From assembly GCF_051062515.1 (NCBI RefSeq), contig NZ_JAMXEK010000004.1: a DNA stretch of 64,000 bases, one strand, 5' to 3'. A program made the position numbers and the translations under genes. This DNA comes from Aliarcobacter sp017996075 (GTDB lineage: Bacteria > Campylobacterota > Campylobacteria > Campylobacterales > Arcobacteraceae). The notes below the pieces were generated by a model. That model was not told the DNA's origin. It saw nothing but the letters and a program-made list of their open reading frames with translations, and searched no databases. This document shows, piece after piece, positions 26,603 through 35,828 of the stretch (position 1 is its first letter; each line of letters begins with the position of its first letter).

Positions 26603-27615
26603 ATGTTCTCTTTTAGGCTACAAGTTATTTCATAAGTTATTGTGTTGTGAATTTTAGCTAACTCTCTTACATCATCAAAAAGACAAACTTCTTCTTCATC
26701 GCTATTTATAGATAAGTTATCCATAGAAACACGACCTAAAACTTTAAAACCTTTTGGTGTTGTGTAGTTATGATTTTCATTAAGTCTTAAAAAACCATCT
26801 CCATAACCTATATCATAAGTTGAAACTATCATATCAGCACTAGCTGTAAATTTTCCACCATAACCAACACTTTGATTTTTTTTCAATGTTCTACTTGCCA
26901 TTTTTGATGCCCAAAGACTCATTACAGGTTTAAGTTTTGGAAAATCAAATGGTAAATCATCTTCTAAATATCCATAAGTTGCAATTCCTGCTCTTGCAAA
27001 ATCTTCATTAAGTTCTTCAAAATTTTTTTCTCTAAAAAGTGCAGATGAGTTACAAGAGTGAAAAGCAGGGATTGGTAGAAAAAGTTGTTCACATACTTCT
27101 TTTACCTTAGCTTTTGCTTTGGAAAAAAGTTCTTTTTGGAAGAAAAAATTTGTTGATAATTCATCTGCTCCTTTATGATGTGTGAAAACCCCTGTAATAT
27201 TGGCTTTTTGTTTCAAAAGCCCTAAAATAGCCACTTCTATATCATCTATTGATATTCCATTTCGGTGCATTCCAGTATCTATTTTGATATGAACATTACT
27301 ATTTTGTGGTATTTTTTCTATGTTTTCAAGTGTGTTTAATGCTATGTGAAAAGTATGTGAATAGTTGTGAAAAACATTAGGAGCTAGGATTAAAATATAC
27401 GAAAAATAATCCTTTATTTTTTGTGCATCTTCAACACTTTTTACGACTGCTTTTTTAATACCAAACTCTTTTGATAGTTTTGCAATTTCAACTATTCCAT
27501 GACCATAAGCATTATCTTTTAGAACTACAGCAACTTTTTCTTTACTTGTTGCTTTTTGGCTTATAGCTTCTAGATTATAAAAAAGGTTATCCTTATTTAA
27601 TAATATTCTAGCCAT
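26584..27615 (-). CDS. alr: Alanine racemase
   Basis: Makes D-alanine for peptidoglycan with PLP. With the start at 27615 the protein has 343 residues: MARILLNKDNLFYNL, the PLP lysine in VAVVLKDNAYGHGI near 33-46, HIKIDTGMHRNG near 120 and the catalytic tyrosine region SVGYGGKFTAS plus VSTYDIGYGDGF near 250. An AAGGAAGAAA site precedes this ATG; an alternative ATG 42 bases upstream adds 14 basic residues and has no such site. The start lies within the end of uvrC (8-base overlap), so the two are coupled. Confidence 0.94.
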   Translation of the reverse strand: MARILLNKDNLFYNLEAISQKATSKEKVAVVLKDNAYGHGIVEIAKLSKEFGIKKAVVKSVEDAQKIKDYFSYILILAPNVFHNYSHTFHIALNTLENIEKIPQNSNVHIKIDTGMHRNGISIDDIEVAILGLLKQKANITGVFTHHKGADELSTNFFFQKELFSKAKAKVKEVCEQLFLPIPAFHSCNSSALFREKNFEELNEDFARAGIATYGYLEDDLPFDFPKLKPVMSLWASKMASRTLKKNQSVGYGGKFTASADMIVSTYDIGYGDGFLRLNENHNYTTPKGFKVLGRVSMDNLSINSDEEEVCLFDDVRELAKIHNTITYEITCSLKENIKREIV

Positions 27616-29449
27616 TTTCTTCCTTTTTAAAATAATCAAATATATTTTTCGCATCACTTTGGTTTAAAACAGCTTTTAACTCTTCTAAACTTGCACTTTT
27701 TATTTTTTCAAACTCACCAAAATATAGAAGAAGTTTTTTTATTTTAGCTTCACCTATTCCGCTTATTTGTAAAAAAGAAATCTCTTTATCCTCTTTTCTT
27801 TTTTGTTTTTTGTGAAAACTTATAGCAAATCTATGTGCTTCATCTCTTTGTCTTTGAATAAACTGTAATCTTTTATCACTTGGAAGAAGATTTAAGCTTT
27901 TGTATTCACCATTTTCCTTAAAATGGACTATATCTCTTGCATTACCTTTTGCTCTATATGCTTTGGCATCTACTTTTTGTTTTGAAATCGCAATAATATC
28001 CAAATTTACCCCAATACTTTGCACAATATCAAAAGCTAGTTTTAGTAAAGTTTCTCCACCATCTATAATCCATAAATCAGGAGCTGGATTCTTTGAAAAG
28101 CTCTCAACTCTTCTCATTAACATCTCTCTCATTTGTGAGTATTCATCTTTTGATTCAAGGTTATAGTGTCTAAAAGATTTTTTGTCAAAAGAGCCTAAAT
28201 CTTCATTCCAAACAATCATAGCTCCAACTGTTGCTTGTCCCATCAAATGCGAATTGTCAAAACTTTCTATTAAGCTAGGATTTGTTTGTAGGCAAAATAG
28301 TTCTTTTAACTCTTCATATATAGTTGTTTGATTTTTTGAAGCTTCAATTCTTAGAAGTTCCTCACAGTTGTTTAATGCAATTTTTACAATGCTAGCCTTT
28401 TTATCTATTTTTGGATTTATTACTTTTATTTTTTTATCAAATCTTTTATATAAAAACTCTTCAATATCATCTAAATCCAAAATTTCATCAGCTACAATAA
28501 TCTCTTTTGGAATAATTGGAAGTTCATTTGAGTAGTAGTTTACAATTGCTCTTTTATATGCTTCATTTAAATCAAACTCTAAATCATCATTTATTTTTAT
28601 AAAATCATAATTTGAAGATGCAAGTTTTCCATCTCTTATAAACATTCTTACAATCACAGCTTTTTTACTACCAGCTTTTATAGCAAATATATCCAAATCT
28701 TCATTTGTTGCTAAATCTATACCTGTTTTAATTTCAGATTTTTCAATAGTTTTTACTCTATCTCTTAAATTTAAAGCATCCTCAAAACGAAAATCATCTG
28801 AATATATTTTCATCTTCTCTTTTAATTTTGATAAAAGTTTTGATTTATTGTATATATAGCTTAAAGCTTCATCTAAAAGTTTTTTATACTCTTCTTTTGT
28901 TATTTTTTGCTCACAAGGAGCTTTACATTTTCCTATTTGGTAAAATAGACAAGCACTCTTTCCTTTTATACAAGATTTTTTTTGCACCAAAGGAACTATT
29001 TCATATATGCTATCTAACATATCTTTTGCACCACTTGAGTAGGGACCAAAATATTTTATATTTTTACCTTTTTCTATTTTTCTTGTAATTTCAAGTCTTG
29101 GAAAATCTTCGTTTAAATCAACATAAATATATGGATAGGTTTTATCATCTCTTAAAAGTACATTGTATTTTGGTTTTAGCTGTTTGATTAAAGAGTTTTC
29201 AAGTATTAAAGCATCATGTTCATTTGGAACAACAATCCACTCTACAAAAGTAGTTTCACTAATCATTTTATATATTCGTGGACTTAGTTTATCAGCAGGT
29301 AGTAGTTTTGGTGTAAATTTGAAATAAGATTTTACTCTATTTTTTAAAATTTTTGCTTTTCCAATATATAGTAAATGACCGTTTTCATCAAAATATTGAT
29401 AAACACCAGAATCATTTGGTAACTCTTTTAATTTCTCTTCTAAATTCAT
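27608..29449 (-). CDS. uvrC: UvrABC system protein C (excinuclease subunit)
   Basis: Makes both incisions in nucleotide excision repair. The 613 residues carry the N-terminal GIY-YIG nuclease (SGVYQYFDENGHLLYIGKAK near 15-34), a four-cysteine motif (CIKGKSACLFYQIGKCKAPC near 160-179), a UVR helix pair (DDFRFEDALNLRD near 217), the RNase H-like endonuclease domain (ESFDNSHLMGQATVGAMIVW, WIIDGG) and a C-terminal helix-hairpin-helix (QISGIGEAKIKKLLLYFG). Normal length and architecture. Confidence 0.97.
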   Translation of the reverse strand: MNLEEKLKELPNDSGVYQYFDENGHLLYIGKAKILKNRVKSYFKFTPKLLPADKLSPRIYKMISETTFVEWIVVPNEHDALILENSLIKQLKPKYNVLLRDDKTYPYIYVDLNEDFPRLEITRKIEKGKNIKYFGPYSSGAKDMLDSIYEIVPLVQKKSCIKGKSACLFYQIGKCKAPCEQKITKEEYKKLLDEALSYIYNKSKLLSKLKEKMKIYSDDFRFEDALNLRDRVKTIEKSEIKTGIDLATNEDLDIFAIKAGSKKAVIVRMFIRDGKLASSNYDFIKINDDLEFDLNEAYKRAIVNYYSNELPIIPKEIIVADEILDLDDIEEFLYKRFDKKIKVINPKIDKKASIVKIALNNCEELLRIEASKNQTTIYEELKELFCLQTNPSLIESFDNSHLMGQATVGAMIVWNEDLGSFDKKSFRHYNLESKDEYSQMREMLMRRVESFSKNPAPDLWIIDGGETLLKLAFDIVQSIGVNLDIIAISKQKVDAKAYRAKGNARDIVHFKENGEYKSLNLLPSDKRLQFIQRQRDEAHRFAISFHKKQKRKEDKEISFLQISGIGEAKIKKLLLYFGEFEKIKSASLEELKAVLNQSDAKNIFDYFKKEENG

Positions 29450-29545
29450 TTTGAAATAGTAGCTAAAAAGAGTTTTTATAGAGTTTATAATCTATTTTTT
29501 ACACTAAAAAATATGAAAATAGATTAAAGTAATTAAAAGATTATT

Positions 29546-30286
29546 TTAAAATTCTACAGTTTTATAAATCATAGTTGCTAAAACAAAAAGATTTAAAAGA
29601 AGGACAAATTTTTTATAAGAAGTTGATTTTGTTTTCTCTTTTATTTTTATTCCAAAATATACTCCAATTAAAGAACCAATACCAATAATAGCTCCCTCAT
29701 AATAAAGCATATTTCCATATAGCGAAGTAGATATAAATCCACCAATAGATGAAAAAATAACAAAAAAGAGCCCCAAAGCAGTAGCTACTTTTAAATCATA
29801 TTTTAAAAATTGAACCAATATTGGAAGAAGCATTAAAGAACCACCAATTCCAATACTCATTGCAAAAATTCCAACACAAAACCCAATAAATGCAAGTAAA
29901 AATATATTTTTATCTTCTTGTATTACTTCTTGAGAAGCGGGTGCTTTAAATAGAGTATAAATTGTATAAATAAGTACAGCAATAAAAAGGTATTGAAGGT
30001 AAATATCTGGAATTGAAGGTAAAAAGTAACCACTAAAAAGTCCACCAACGCTAGCACCAACTCCTAAAATTATACCATCACGAAATAGACCTTTTATCTT
30101 TTTTGAGTTTAAAAAAGAGCCATAAATAGATGAAAAAACCATCTGCATTATAGATATTGCAACAGCTTCTTTCATAGCAAATCCAGCAACTAAAAGCATT
30201 GGAATTAAAATACTTCCACCACCAATTCCAAAAAAACCAGATGTAAATCCTGTAATAAGACCAAAGGCTAATAATTCAAATTCCAA
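29546..30286 (-). CDS. TauE/SafE family membrane transporter
   Basis: The 246-residue protein has about eight hydrophobic helices and the family repeat GxxxGFFGIGGGSILIPMLL near 16-33 with a matching MSIGIGGSLMLLPILV near 143. Members export sulfite, sulfonates or related small anions. It begins 2 bases after the cysE stop on the same strand, so a role near sulfur or cysteine metabolism is plausible, though the substrate is unproven. The gene ends the compact ubiX-to-tauE run. Confidence 0.88.
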   Translation of the reverse strand: MEFELLAFGLITGFTSGFFGIGGGSILIPMLLVAGFAMKEAVAISIMQMVFSSIYGSFLNSKKIKGLFRDGIILGVGASVGGLFSGYFLPSIPDIYLQYLFIAVLIYTIYTLFKAPASQEVIQEDKNIFLLAFIGFCVGIFAMSIGIGGSLMLLPILVQFLKYDLKVATALGLFFVIFSSIGGFISTSLYGNMLYYEGAIIGIGSLIGVYFGIKIKEKTKSTSYKKFVLLLNLFVLATMIYKTVEF

Positions 30287-30288
30287 AA

Positions 30289-31038
30289 CTACTCTTTTTT
30301 ATTTGAACTTAGAGTCTCTATAAATTCGTTGTACTCTTTTTCCAAAATTTCATTTTTCTCTTCTAAAGTACAATTTTCCTCTTTTTTTATAGAGCACTCA
30401 AGATTTGCTATCCTTTCTATTAGATATTTAAACATCTCTTTGTTTATATCTGGTAGTTCATTGTGAGCCATTTTATCTCTTTTATTATCTTTTTTGATAA
30501 TTCTTGCAGGTACTCCAACAGCAGTTGAGTTTTCAGGAACATCAGTAACTACAACAGAGTTTGCTCCAATTTTTGAGTTAGAACCAACTGTAATATTTCC
30601 TAAGATTTTAGCACCACTTCCAATTACTACATTTGATTTAATTGTAGGGTGTCGTTTTCCTTTATCAAGACTTACTCCTCCCAAAGTTACACCTTGATAG
30701 ATTAAAACATCATCTTCTATAATAGAAGTTGAACCAATAACAACTCCAATAGCATGGTCTAAAAATACTCTTCTTCCAATTTGTGCAGCAGGATGAATAT
30801 CTGTTTTTGTGAAAAAAGATGATATCCCAGAAATAGCACGAGAAAGTTTCTCAAACCCTTTTTTATATAATCTATTTGCAATTCTATGATTTATAATTGC
30901 CCAAACTCCAGGATAATTAAAAAATATCTCAAAGTTTGAGTTAAAAGCTGGGTCATTTAGTTTTGGAACAGAAAAATCTTCTTTGATTTGACTCCACAAA
31001 GATATTTTTTCTTCTTCATTTTTTATTTCATTCGTCAT
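30289..31038 (-). CDS. cysE: Serine O-acetyltransferase
   Basis: Acetylates serine from acetyl-CoA, the committing step of cysteine synthesis. The 249 residues show the helical N-terminal part and a left-handed beta-helix made of hexapeptide repeats (TDIHPAAQIGRRVFLDHAIG near 95-114, GVTLGG near 133, HPTIKSNVVIGSGAKILG). The C-terminal 50 residues form an unusual charged, coiled-coil-like tail (ERIANLECSIKKEEN...). The gene overlaps the speA end by 11 bases, so it is translated from the same transcript. Confidence 0.94.
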   Translation of the reverse strand: MTNEIKNEEEKISLWSQIKEDFSVPKLNDPAFNSNFEIFFNYPGVWAIINHRIANRLYKKGFEKLSRAISGISSFFTKTDIHPAAQIGRRVFLDHAIGVVIGSTSIIEDDVLIYQGVTLGGVSLDKGKRHPTIKSNVVIGSGAKILGNITVGSNSKIGANSVVVTDVPENSTAVGVPARIIKKDNKRDKMAHNELPDINKEMFKYLIERIANLECSIKKEENCTLEEKNEILEKEYNEFIETLSSNKKE

Positions 31039-32842
31039 CGTAATAACTCCAGATTGTTTTTAAATAACTATTGTCATCTAAATATTTTTTTAAGGTCTCA
31101 TAAGTCTCACTTGGAAGATTTCTGCTTAAAATTGTTTGTATCTCTTGTGTATCGTAGTCAATATCATCTAAAATATCTATAACTTTTTGAGATTCCAAAA
31201 GTTTTTCTAAAATTACTTCTTCATCTTTAAAGACAACATTAACTTCTGTTGGATGAGAAAAAAGATTGTGTTTCATTCCCAAAGTATCCTGATATGCTCC
31301 TACATTGAAAAATCCTAAGAAATAATCTTCTTTATTTAAGTTTACATCATGTAAATATAGAGGTTTTTTCATATCAAAAGGAATTTCTCCATCGCTATCA
31401 CAAGTTATATCCCAAAGACTTGCACTTCTTGTTGGTTTTTTATCCAAATGAGTTATTGGCATAATTGGAAACTCTTGGTCGATTCCCCAATAATCAGGTA
31501 AAGATTGGAAAAGTGAGAAATTAAGTAGATATTTTTCTTGAATATTTTTATCAAATCTTTTAAGCTCTTCATAATCATCAACTTGAAGAAGTGAAATGGC
31601 TTTTTTGATAATTTGATGAGTTAATATTTCAGCATTTGATCTATCTTGTAAATCAATATAACCTAAATCAAAAAGAGTTAAAAGTGATTCTAAATGGTCA
31701 ATACTATCATGCATAAACTCATAGGCTTTTTTCTTTGTCATATCTTTGAAAAGTTCTCTTAACTCTTCTATTAAAGGAGGATTTATCTCTTTTAGTCTTA
31801 AGTGGTCAAGTTCATATTCAGCTGAAAATAGCTCTAAAACAGGAGTTATAAGAACAGTTGAAGCTGCACTTATAAATCTTCCTGATTCAGTAAAAATATT
31901 TGGCTCTTCAACTCCTTTTTGTCTTGCAATATCTTTTAAAGTAAATACAACATCACTTGCAAATTCAGCAAGTGAATAAAATCTAGATTGTTCGTAAGCA
32001 CTATATTCTACACTTAATCCACCACCAATATTTATAGAGTTAAGTTTTTTTGCACCCAAATTTTTAAGCTCAGCATATATATGCCCCGATTCTCTAAGAG
32101 CTTTTTTTAAAGGTTTAATAGTATTCATAGCAGAACCTATATGAAAATGAATCATTGTTAATAAATCTTGAAGTTCATTTTCTTGCATAAGCTCAAAAGC
32201 TTCTAAAATTTCTGTTGAAGTAAGTCCAAATTTTGAGTCAATTCCACCACTTTTTGCCCAAACACCACTTCCTCCACTATGAAGTCTTACTCTTAAACCT
32301 ACATTTGGAGCTTCCATTTTTGTCTCTTTTAGAACTTCTAAAATCATCTCTAGCTCATTTAAACCTTCAATAATAACTGTAATATCATGTCCCATAGATT
32401 TAGCAATAAAGCATAGATGTATCATCTCTTTATCTTTAAAACCATTTATAGTTATTGGGCTTCCCATATTGTTGTAAGTCATAGCAATAATTAATTCAGC
32501 TTTACTTCCAGCTTCAAGACCATAGTTATATTTTTTCCCGTAACTTACTAAAGGATGAATAAAATTTGGTAACTGATTTACTTTTAGAGGGAAAACAGCA
32601 TTAAATTTTCCTTTATAGTCATACTCTTTTATACTTGCATTAAAAGTGTTAAAAAGTGTTTTAACTTGTTTTTTCGTAATGTGTGGAAATCTTAAAAGTA
32701 GGGGTCCTTTAAATCCTTGTTTTCTTACATCTTTTACAATTTTGATTAAAGATGGATATGGTTTGTAGTTTACTTTTACAACTCCATCTTCAATAAAAAA
32801 ATTATCATCACTCCAAATATCTATTCCATATCTGTTTTTCAT
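31028..32842 (-). CDS. speA: Biosynthetic arginine decarboxylase
   Basis: Converts arginine to agmatine for polyamine synthesis, PLP-dependent. The 604 residues match SpeA: N-terminal DNFFIEDGVVKV, the PLP lysine in KFNAVFPLKVNQ near 80-91, GLEAGSKAELI near 113, SINIGGGLSVEY near 270 and the catalytic C-terminal CDSDGEIPF near 483. It follows hisS by one base and overlaps cysE. The speB partner (agmatine hydrolysis) is not in the window. Confidence 0.96.
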   Translation of the reverse strand: MKNRYGIDIWSDDNFFIEDGVVKVNYKPYPSLIKIVKDVRKQGFKGPLLLRFPHITKKQVKTLFNTFNASIKEYDYKGKFNAVFPLKVNQLPNFIHPLVSYGKKYNYGLEAGSKAELIIAMTYNNMGSPITINGFKDKEMIHLCFIAKSMGHDITVIIEGLNELEMILEVLKETKMEAPNVGLRVRLHSGGSGVWAKSGGIDSKFGLTSTEILEAFELMQENELQDLLTMIHFHIGSAMNTIKPLKKALRESGHIYAELKNLGAKKLNSINIGGGLSVEYSAYEQSRFYSLAEFASDVVFTLKDIARQKGVEEPNIFTESGRFISAASTVLITPVLELFSAEYELDHLRLKEINPPLIEELRELFKDMTKKKAYEFMHDSIDHLESLLTLFDLGYIDLQDRSNAEILTHQIIKKAISLLQVDDYEELKRFDKNIQEKYLLNFSLFQSLPDYWGIDQEFPIMPITHLDKKPTRSASLWDITCDSDGEIPFDMKKPLYLHDVNLNKEDYFLGFFNVGAYQDTLGMKHNLFSHPTEVNVVFKDEEVILEKLLESQKVIDILDDIDYDTQEIQTILSRNLPSETYETLKKYLDDNSYLKTIWSYYDDE

Positions 32843-32843
32843 A

Positions 32844-34064
32844 TTAAAAATCCTCTAAAATTATATTATTTTCTTCTTTTGTATTTAAGTTTTTTGTATA
32901 AATTATTCCATTTTCTAGCTCTTTTTCTCCAATTAGTGCAACAATATTGCAATTTAGTTTTTCTGCAATACCAAAGTGTTTTGCAAACCCTCTTGGTGTG
33001 TATTCAAGATAAGTTTTTGTTGTTTTTCTTTTTTGAATTGCTATTTCAAATGCTTTGTTTAAAGAAGTTTCATCTAAAACTCCAATATACAAAGAGTCCT
33101 CTTTTTGCTCTTTTACTTTTACAAGTTCAAGAAGTCTTTCAATTCCAATTGCAAAACCAATTCCAGCTGTACTTTTTCCACCAAGATATTCAACCAATCT
33201 ATCATATCTTCCACCACCAGCAATTGCACTTTGAGCACCAATTTCATTGCTTACAAATTCAAATGCAGTTTTGTTGTAGTAATCAAGTCCACGAACCAAA
33301 TTTGAGTCAATTTCATAATTTATTTTATTAAAATCCAAAATCTCTTTTAGCTTTTCAAAATCACTATTGCAAGAGCTACATAAACTATTTGTTATTTTTG
33401 GAGCATCTTTTAAAAGAGTTTGACACTTTTCGTTTTTACAATCTAATACTCTAATTGGATTTGTATCAACTCTTCTATTACAATCTTCACACAACTCAGA
33501 TTTAAAACTATTTAGATGATTTACTAAATTATTTTTATATTGTGGCATACACTCAACGCAACCCAAAGAGTTTATTTTTAAAGTAAATCCAATACCAAAA
33601 TATTCAAGAATTTCACGAATAAGCATAATAATATTTGCATCTTCATAAACATTTGATATTCCAAAAACTTCACAACCAAATTGGTGAAACTCTCTTAATC
33701 TTCCTTTTTGTGGTCTTTCATATCTAAACATAGGTCCATAGTAGTACCATTTATAAGTTCCACCAGCCTTATCTAGCTTTTTCTCAACAAAATGTCTTAC
33801 AACTCCAGCAGTTCCTTCAGGTCTTAGGCAAACATCGTTTTGCCCTTTGTCAATAAATTGATACATCTCTTTATTTACAATATCACTACTCTCTCCAACA
33901 CTTCTTTTAAAAAGTGCTGTCTCTTCTAAAAGAGGAGTTTCTATATAAGAAAAACCATATTTTTGTGCGATTTTTGAGGCATTTTCTATAAAATATGTAA
34001 AAAGTTCACTTTCACTTCCTACAATGTCTTTCATTCCTCTTAAACTTTGAATTGTGTTATTCAT
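32844..34064 (-). CDS. hisS: Histidyl-tRNA synthetase
   Basis: Charges tRNA-His. The 406 residues contain class II motif 1 (IETPLLEETALFKRSVGESSD near 42-62), motif 2 (YYGPMFRYERPQKGRLREFHQFG near 105-127), the histidine-specific LVRGLDYYNKTAFEF near 262-276 and motif 3 (GIGFAIGIERL near 305), plus a C-terminal anticodon-binding domain. A cysteine-rich insertion (CEDCNRR, CSSCNSD) near 190-235 is common in this group. It overlaps the tmk end by 8 bases. Confidence 0.97.
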   Translation of the reverse strand: MNNTIQSLRGMKDIVGSESELFTYFIENASKIAQKYGFSYIETPLLEETALFKRSVGESSDIVNKEMYQFIDKGQNDVCLRPEGTAGVVRHFVEKKLDKAGGTYKWYYYGPMFRYERPQKGRLREFHQFGCEVFGISNVYEDANIIMLIREILEYFGIGFTLKINSLGCVECMPQYKNNLVNHLNSFKSELCEDCNRRVDTNPIRVLDCKNEKCQTLLKDAPKITNSLCSSCNSDFEKLKEILDFNKINYEIDSNLVRGLDYYNKTAFEFVSNEIGAQSAIAGGGRYDRLVEYLGGKSTAGIGFAIGIERLLELVKVKEQKEDSLYIGVLDETSLNKAFEIAIQKRKTTKTYLEYTPRGFAKHFGIAEKLNCNIVALIGEKELENGIIYTKNLNTKEENNIILEDF

Positions 34065-34623
34065 TTATAAAATCCTCAATTTTTTTTGCAATCTCATCTA
34101 TATTTAAACTTGCATCTATAAAAATGTGTTTAATATTTAGTTTTAAAATAGTCTCTTTTAATCTTGCTTGAATATCTAAAAGATAATCTAAGCCTCTTTT
34201 TTCAATACTATCATTTGGTTTTTGAGACAATCTTTTTTGTAATTCATCTTTTTTTAGTTCTAGTAAAATTACTTTTTGTGGAAAATTATTTGAAGTTGCT
34301 AAACGATTTAATTCTATTAAATCATCTATTTTTCTATCTTTTGCATATGCAATTCCAGATATAAATGAACGGTCACTAATAATTAATTTATTTTTATTTT
34401 TTAAAATTATCTCTTGAGTGTGTTCAGCTCTATCTGCTAAAAACATAAACATTTCAGCTAAACTACTATTTGCTTCTCCACTTAAAATCATCTCTCTTAG
34501 TTTTATACCTAATGTAGTTCCTCCTGGCTCTTTTGTGAAAATTGCATTTTGAAACTTATTTTTCAAAATTTCTAACTGAGTTGATTTTCCAGCTGTATCA
34601 ACTCCTTCAATAACTACATACAT
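34057..34623 (-). CDS. tmk: Thymidylate kinase
   Basis: Phosphorylates dTMP to dTDP. The 188-residue protein has the P-loop EGVDTAGKSTQ at 6-16, the TKEPGGT motif near 31, the DR(A/Y) motif LADRAEH near 67 and DRSFISGIAYAKDRK near 85. It overlaps coaD by 10 bases (ATG inside the last codons of coaD) and hisS by 8, so it belongs to the compact minus-strand run. Confidence 0.96.
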   Translation of the reverse strand: MYVVIEGVDTAGKSTQLEILKNKFQNAIFTKEPGGTTLGIKLREMILSGEANSSLAEMFMFLADRAEHTQEIILKNKNKLIISDRSFISGIAYAKDRKIDDLIELNRLATSNNFPQKVILLELKKDELQKRLSQKPNDSIEKRGLDYLLDIQARLKETILKLNIKHIFIDASLNIDEIAKKIEDFINE

Positions 34624-35108
34624 TCTAAAACCTCTTTTGGAACTAAGTGCTCAAATTTTCCTTTAAATCTTATAATTTCTCGCACAATAGTAGAGCTTAC
34701 AAATGCATGTTCTAATGTTGGCATTAGGTAAACCGTTTCAAGATTATGATTTATTGAAGAGTTGGCATATCCCATTTGAAGTTCAAACTCAAAATCACTA
34801 ACAGCTCTTAATCCTCTGATTATAGTATTGATTTGTAAATCCTTTGCTAAATCAACCAAAAGAGTATCGAAACCAACAACTCTTACATTTTTAAGATGAG
34901 CTGTAGCAGCTTTTACAAATTCTACTCTTTTATGATGTGAAAACATAGGTTTTTTTAGTTCACTTTTTGCAACACTTATAATTACTTCATCAAAAACTTT
35001 TATTGCTCTTTCAATAATGTCTAAATGTCCAATAGTAATTGGGTCAAAAGTCCCACTATAAATAGCTTTTTTATATGAACCAGTATAGTTATAATCGTTA
35101 TTTTTCAT
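34614..35108 (-). CDS. coaD: Phosphopantetheine adenylyltransferase
   Basis: Fourth step of coenzyme A synthesis. The core shows the nucleotidyltransferase motif IYSGTFDPITIGHLDIIERA, the RGLRAVSDFEFELQM segment and YLMPTLEHAFVSSTIVREI. Three ATGs lie close together at 35120, 35114 and 35108; I chose 35108 because GGA is well spaced before it, and it avoids overlap with the ubiX coding end. The result is 164 residues with about 10 extra N-terminal residues compared with typical CoaD. The true start is uncertain within 12 bases. Confidence 0.94.
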   Translation of the reverse strand: MKNNDYNYTGSYKKAIYSGTFDPITIGHLDIIERAIKVFDEVIISVAKSELKKPMFSHHKRVEFVKAATAHLKNVRVVGFDTLLVDLAKDLQINTIIRGLRAVSDFEFELQMGYANSSINHNLETVYLMPTLEHAFVSSTIVREIIRFKGKFEHLVPKEVLECM

Positions 35109-35110
35109 AT

Positions 35111-35665
35111 TCATTTCCATCTTTTATATAGTTTGTTATCTATTTTTAATAAATCCATCCACTTTCCAATAATAAAATTTTCCATATCTTCTAAAGTTTG
35201 TTGAGAGCTATAATATCCCAAAATTGGAGGCGCAATTACAACTCCTAAATTTGATAGTTTTAGCATATTTTCTAGCATTATTGTATTTAGAGGTAACTCT
35301 CTTGGAGCTATTATAATCTCTCTTTTTTCTTTTAGCATTACAGAAAAAGCTCTAGTAATTAAGCTATCAGCTATTCCTACACTGAATTTTGCCAAAGTAT
35401 TTGAACTACAAGGGAGAATAATCATTTTATCAACTTTAAATGAGCCAGATGCTAAAGAAGCTCCTATGTTTTTGTCTTTAAAAAGTGTTATATTTTCATC
35501 ATTTTTGAATATCTCTTTAGTTTTTATACCATTTTCAAGTTTTAAAGCCTTTTTAGAACTTTTTGAAAATACTACAAAAATCTCAATATCTTTTGGTATT
35601 TGTTTTATAAATTTCAAAGCTAGATTTACTCCACTAGCACCTGAAATTCCAACTGTTAATCTCAA
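35111..35665 (-). CDS. ubiX: Flavin prenyltransferase UbiX
   Basis: Makes prenylated FMN for UbiD decarboxylases in quinone synthesis. The 184 residues show GISGASGVNLALKF at 5-18, the conserved SGSFKVDKMIILPCSSNTLAK near 93-113, RAFSVMLKEKREIIIAPRE near 125-143 and PPILGYYSS near 160. First gene of the minus-strand run that goes through coaD, tmk, hisS, speA and cysE, so the promoter is likely in the 163-base gap shared with the recombinase homologue. Confidence 0.93.
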   Translation of the reverse strand: MRLTVGISGASGVNLALKFIKQIPKDIEIFVVFSKSSKKALKLENGIKTKEIFKNDENITLFKDKNIGASLASGSFKVDKMIILPCSSNTLAKFSVGIADSLITRAFSVMLKEKREIIIAPRELPLNTIMLENMLKLSNLGVVIAPPILGYYSSQQTLEDMENFIIGKWMDLLKIDNKLYKRWK

Positions 35666-35693
35666 TATTTACCTCTTGAATTATTTAATTATA

Positions 35694-35759
35694 AAAAGCT
35701 TGATATTATCAAATAAAAGCTTCAAGTTTTATTTTATATCAAAATATGTATAAGCTTTT
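35694..35759. repeat. Three AAAAGCTT copies in a divergent promoter region
   Basis: AAAAGCTT occurs at 35694-35701 and 35715-35722, exactly 21 bases apart, and inverted (AAGCTTTT) at 35752-35759. The first two flank an inverted TTGAT..ATCAA. Spacing of two helical turns suggests protein binding on one face. Could be an operator for the divergent genes; not demonstrated. Confidence 0.4.
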
Positions 35760-35828
35760 ATTAAATATTAAAAAGATAACATTTTGTATAAATTTTATCT
35801 ATAAAACTATTACAAAAAGAGGTGTAAA

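Noticed and set aside
32879..33331. 150-codon plus-strand open frame inside hisS
   Set aside because: Composition (Phe, Leu, Gln) is that of a reverse shadow of a well-supported gene.
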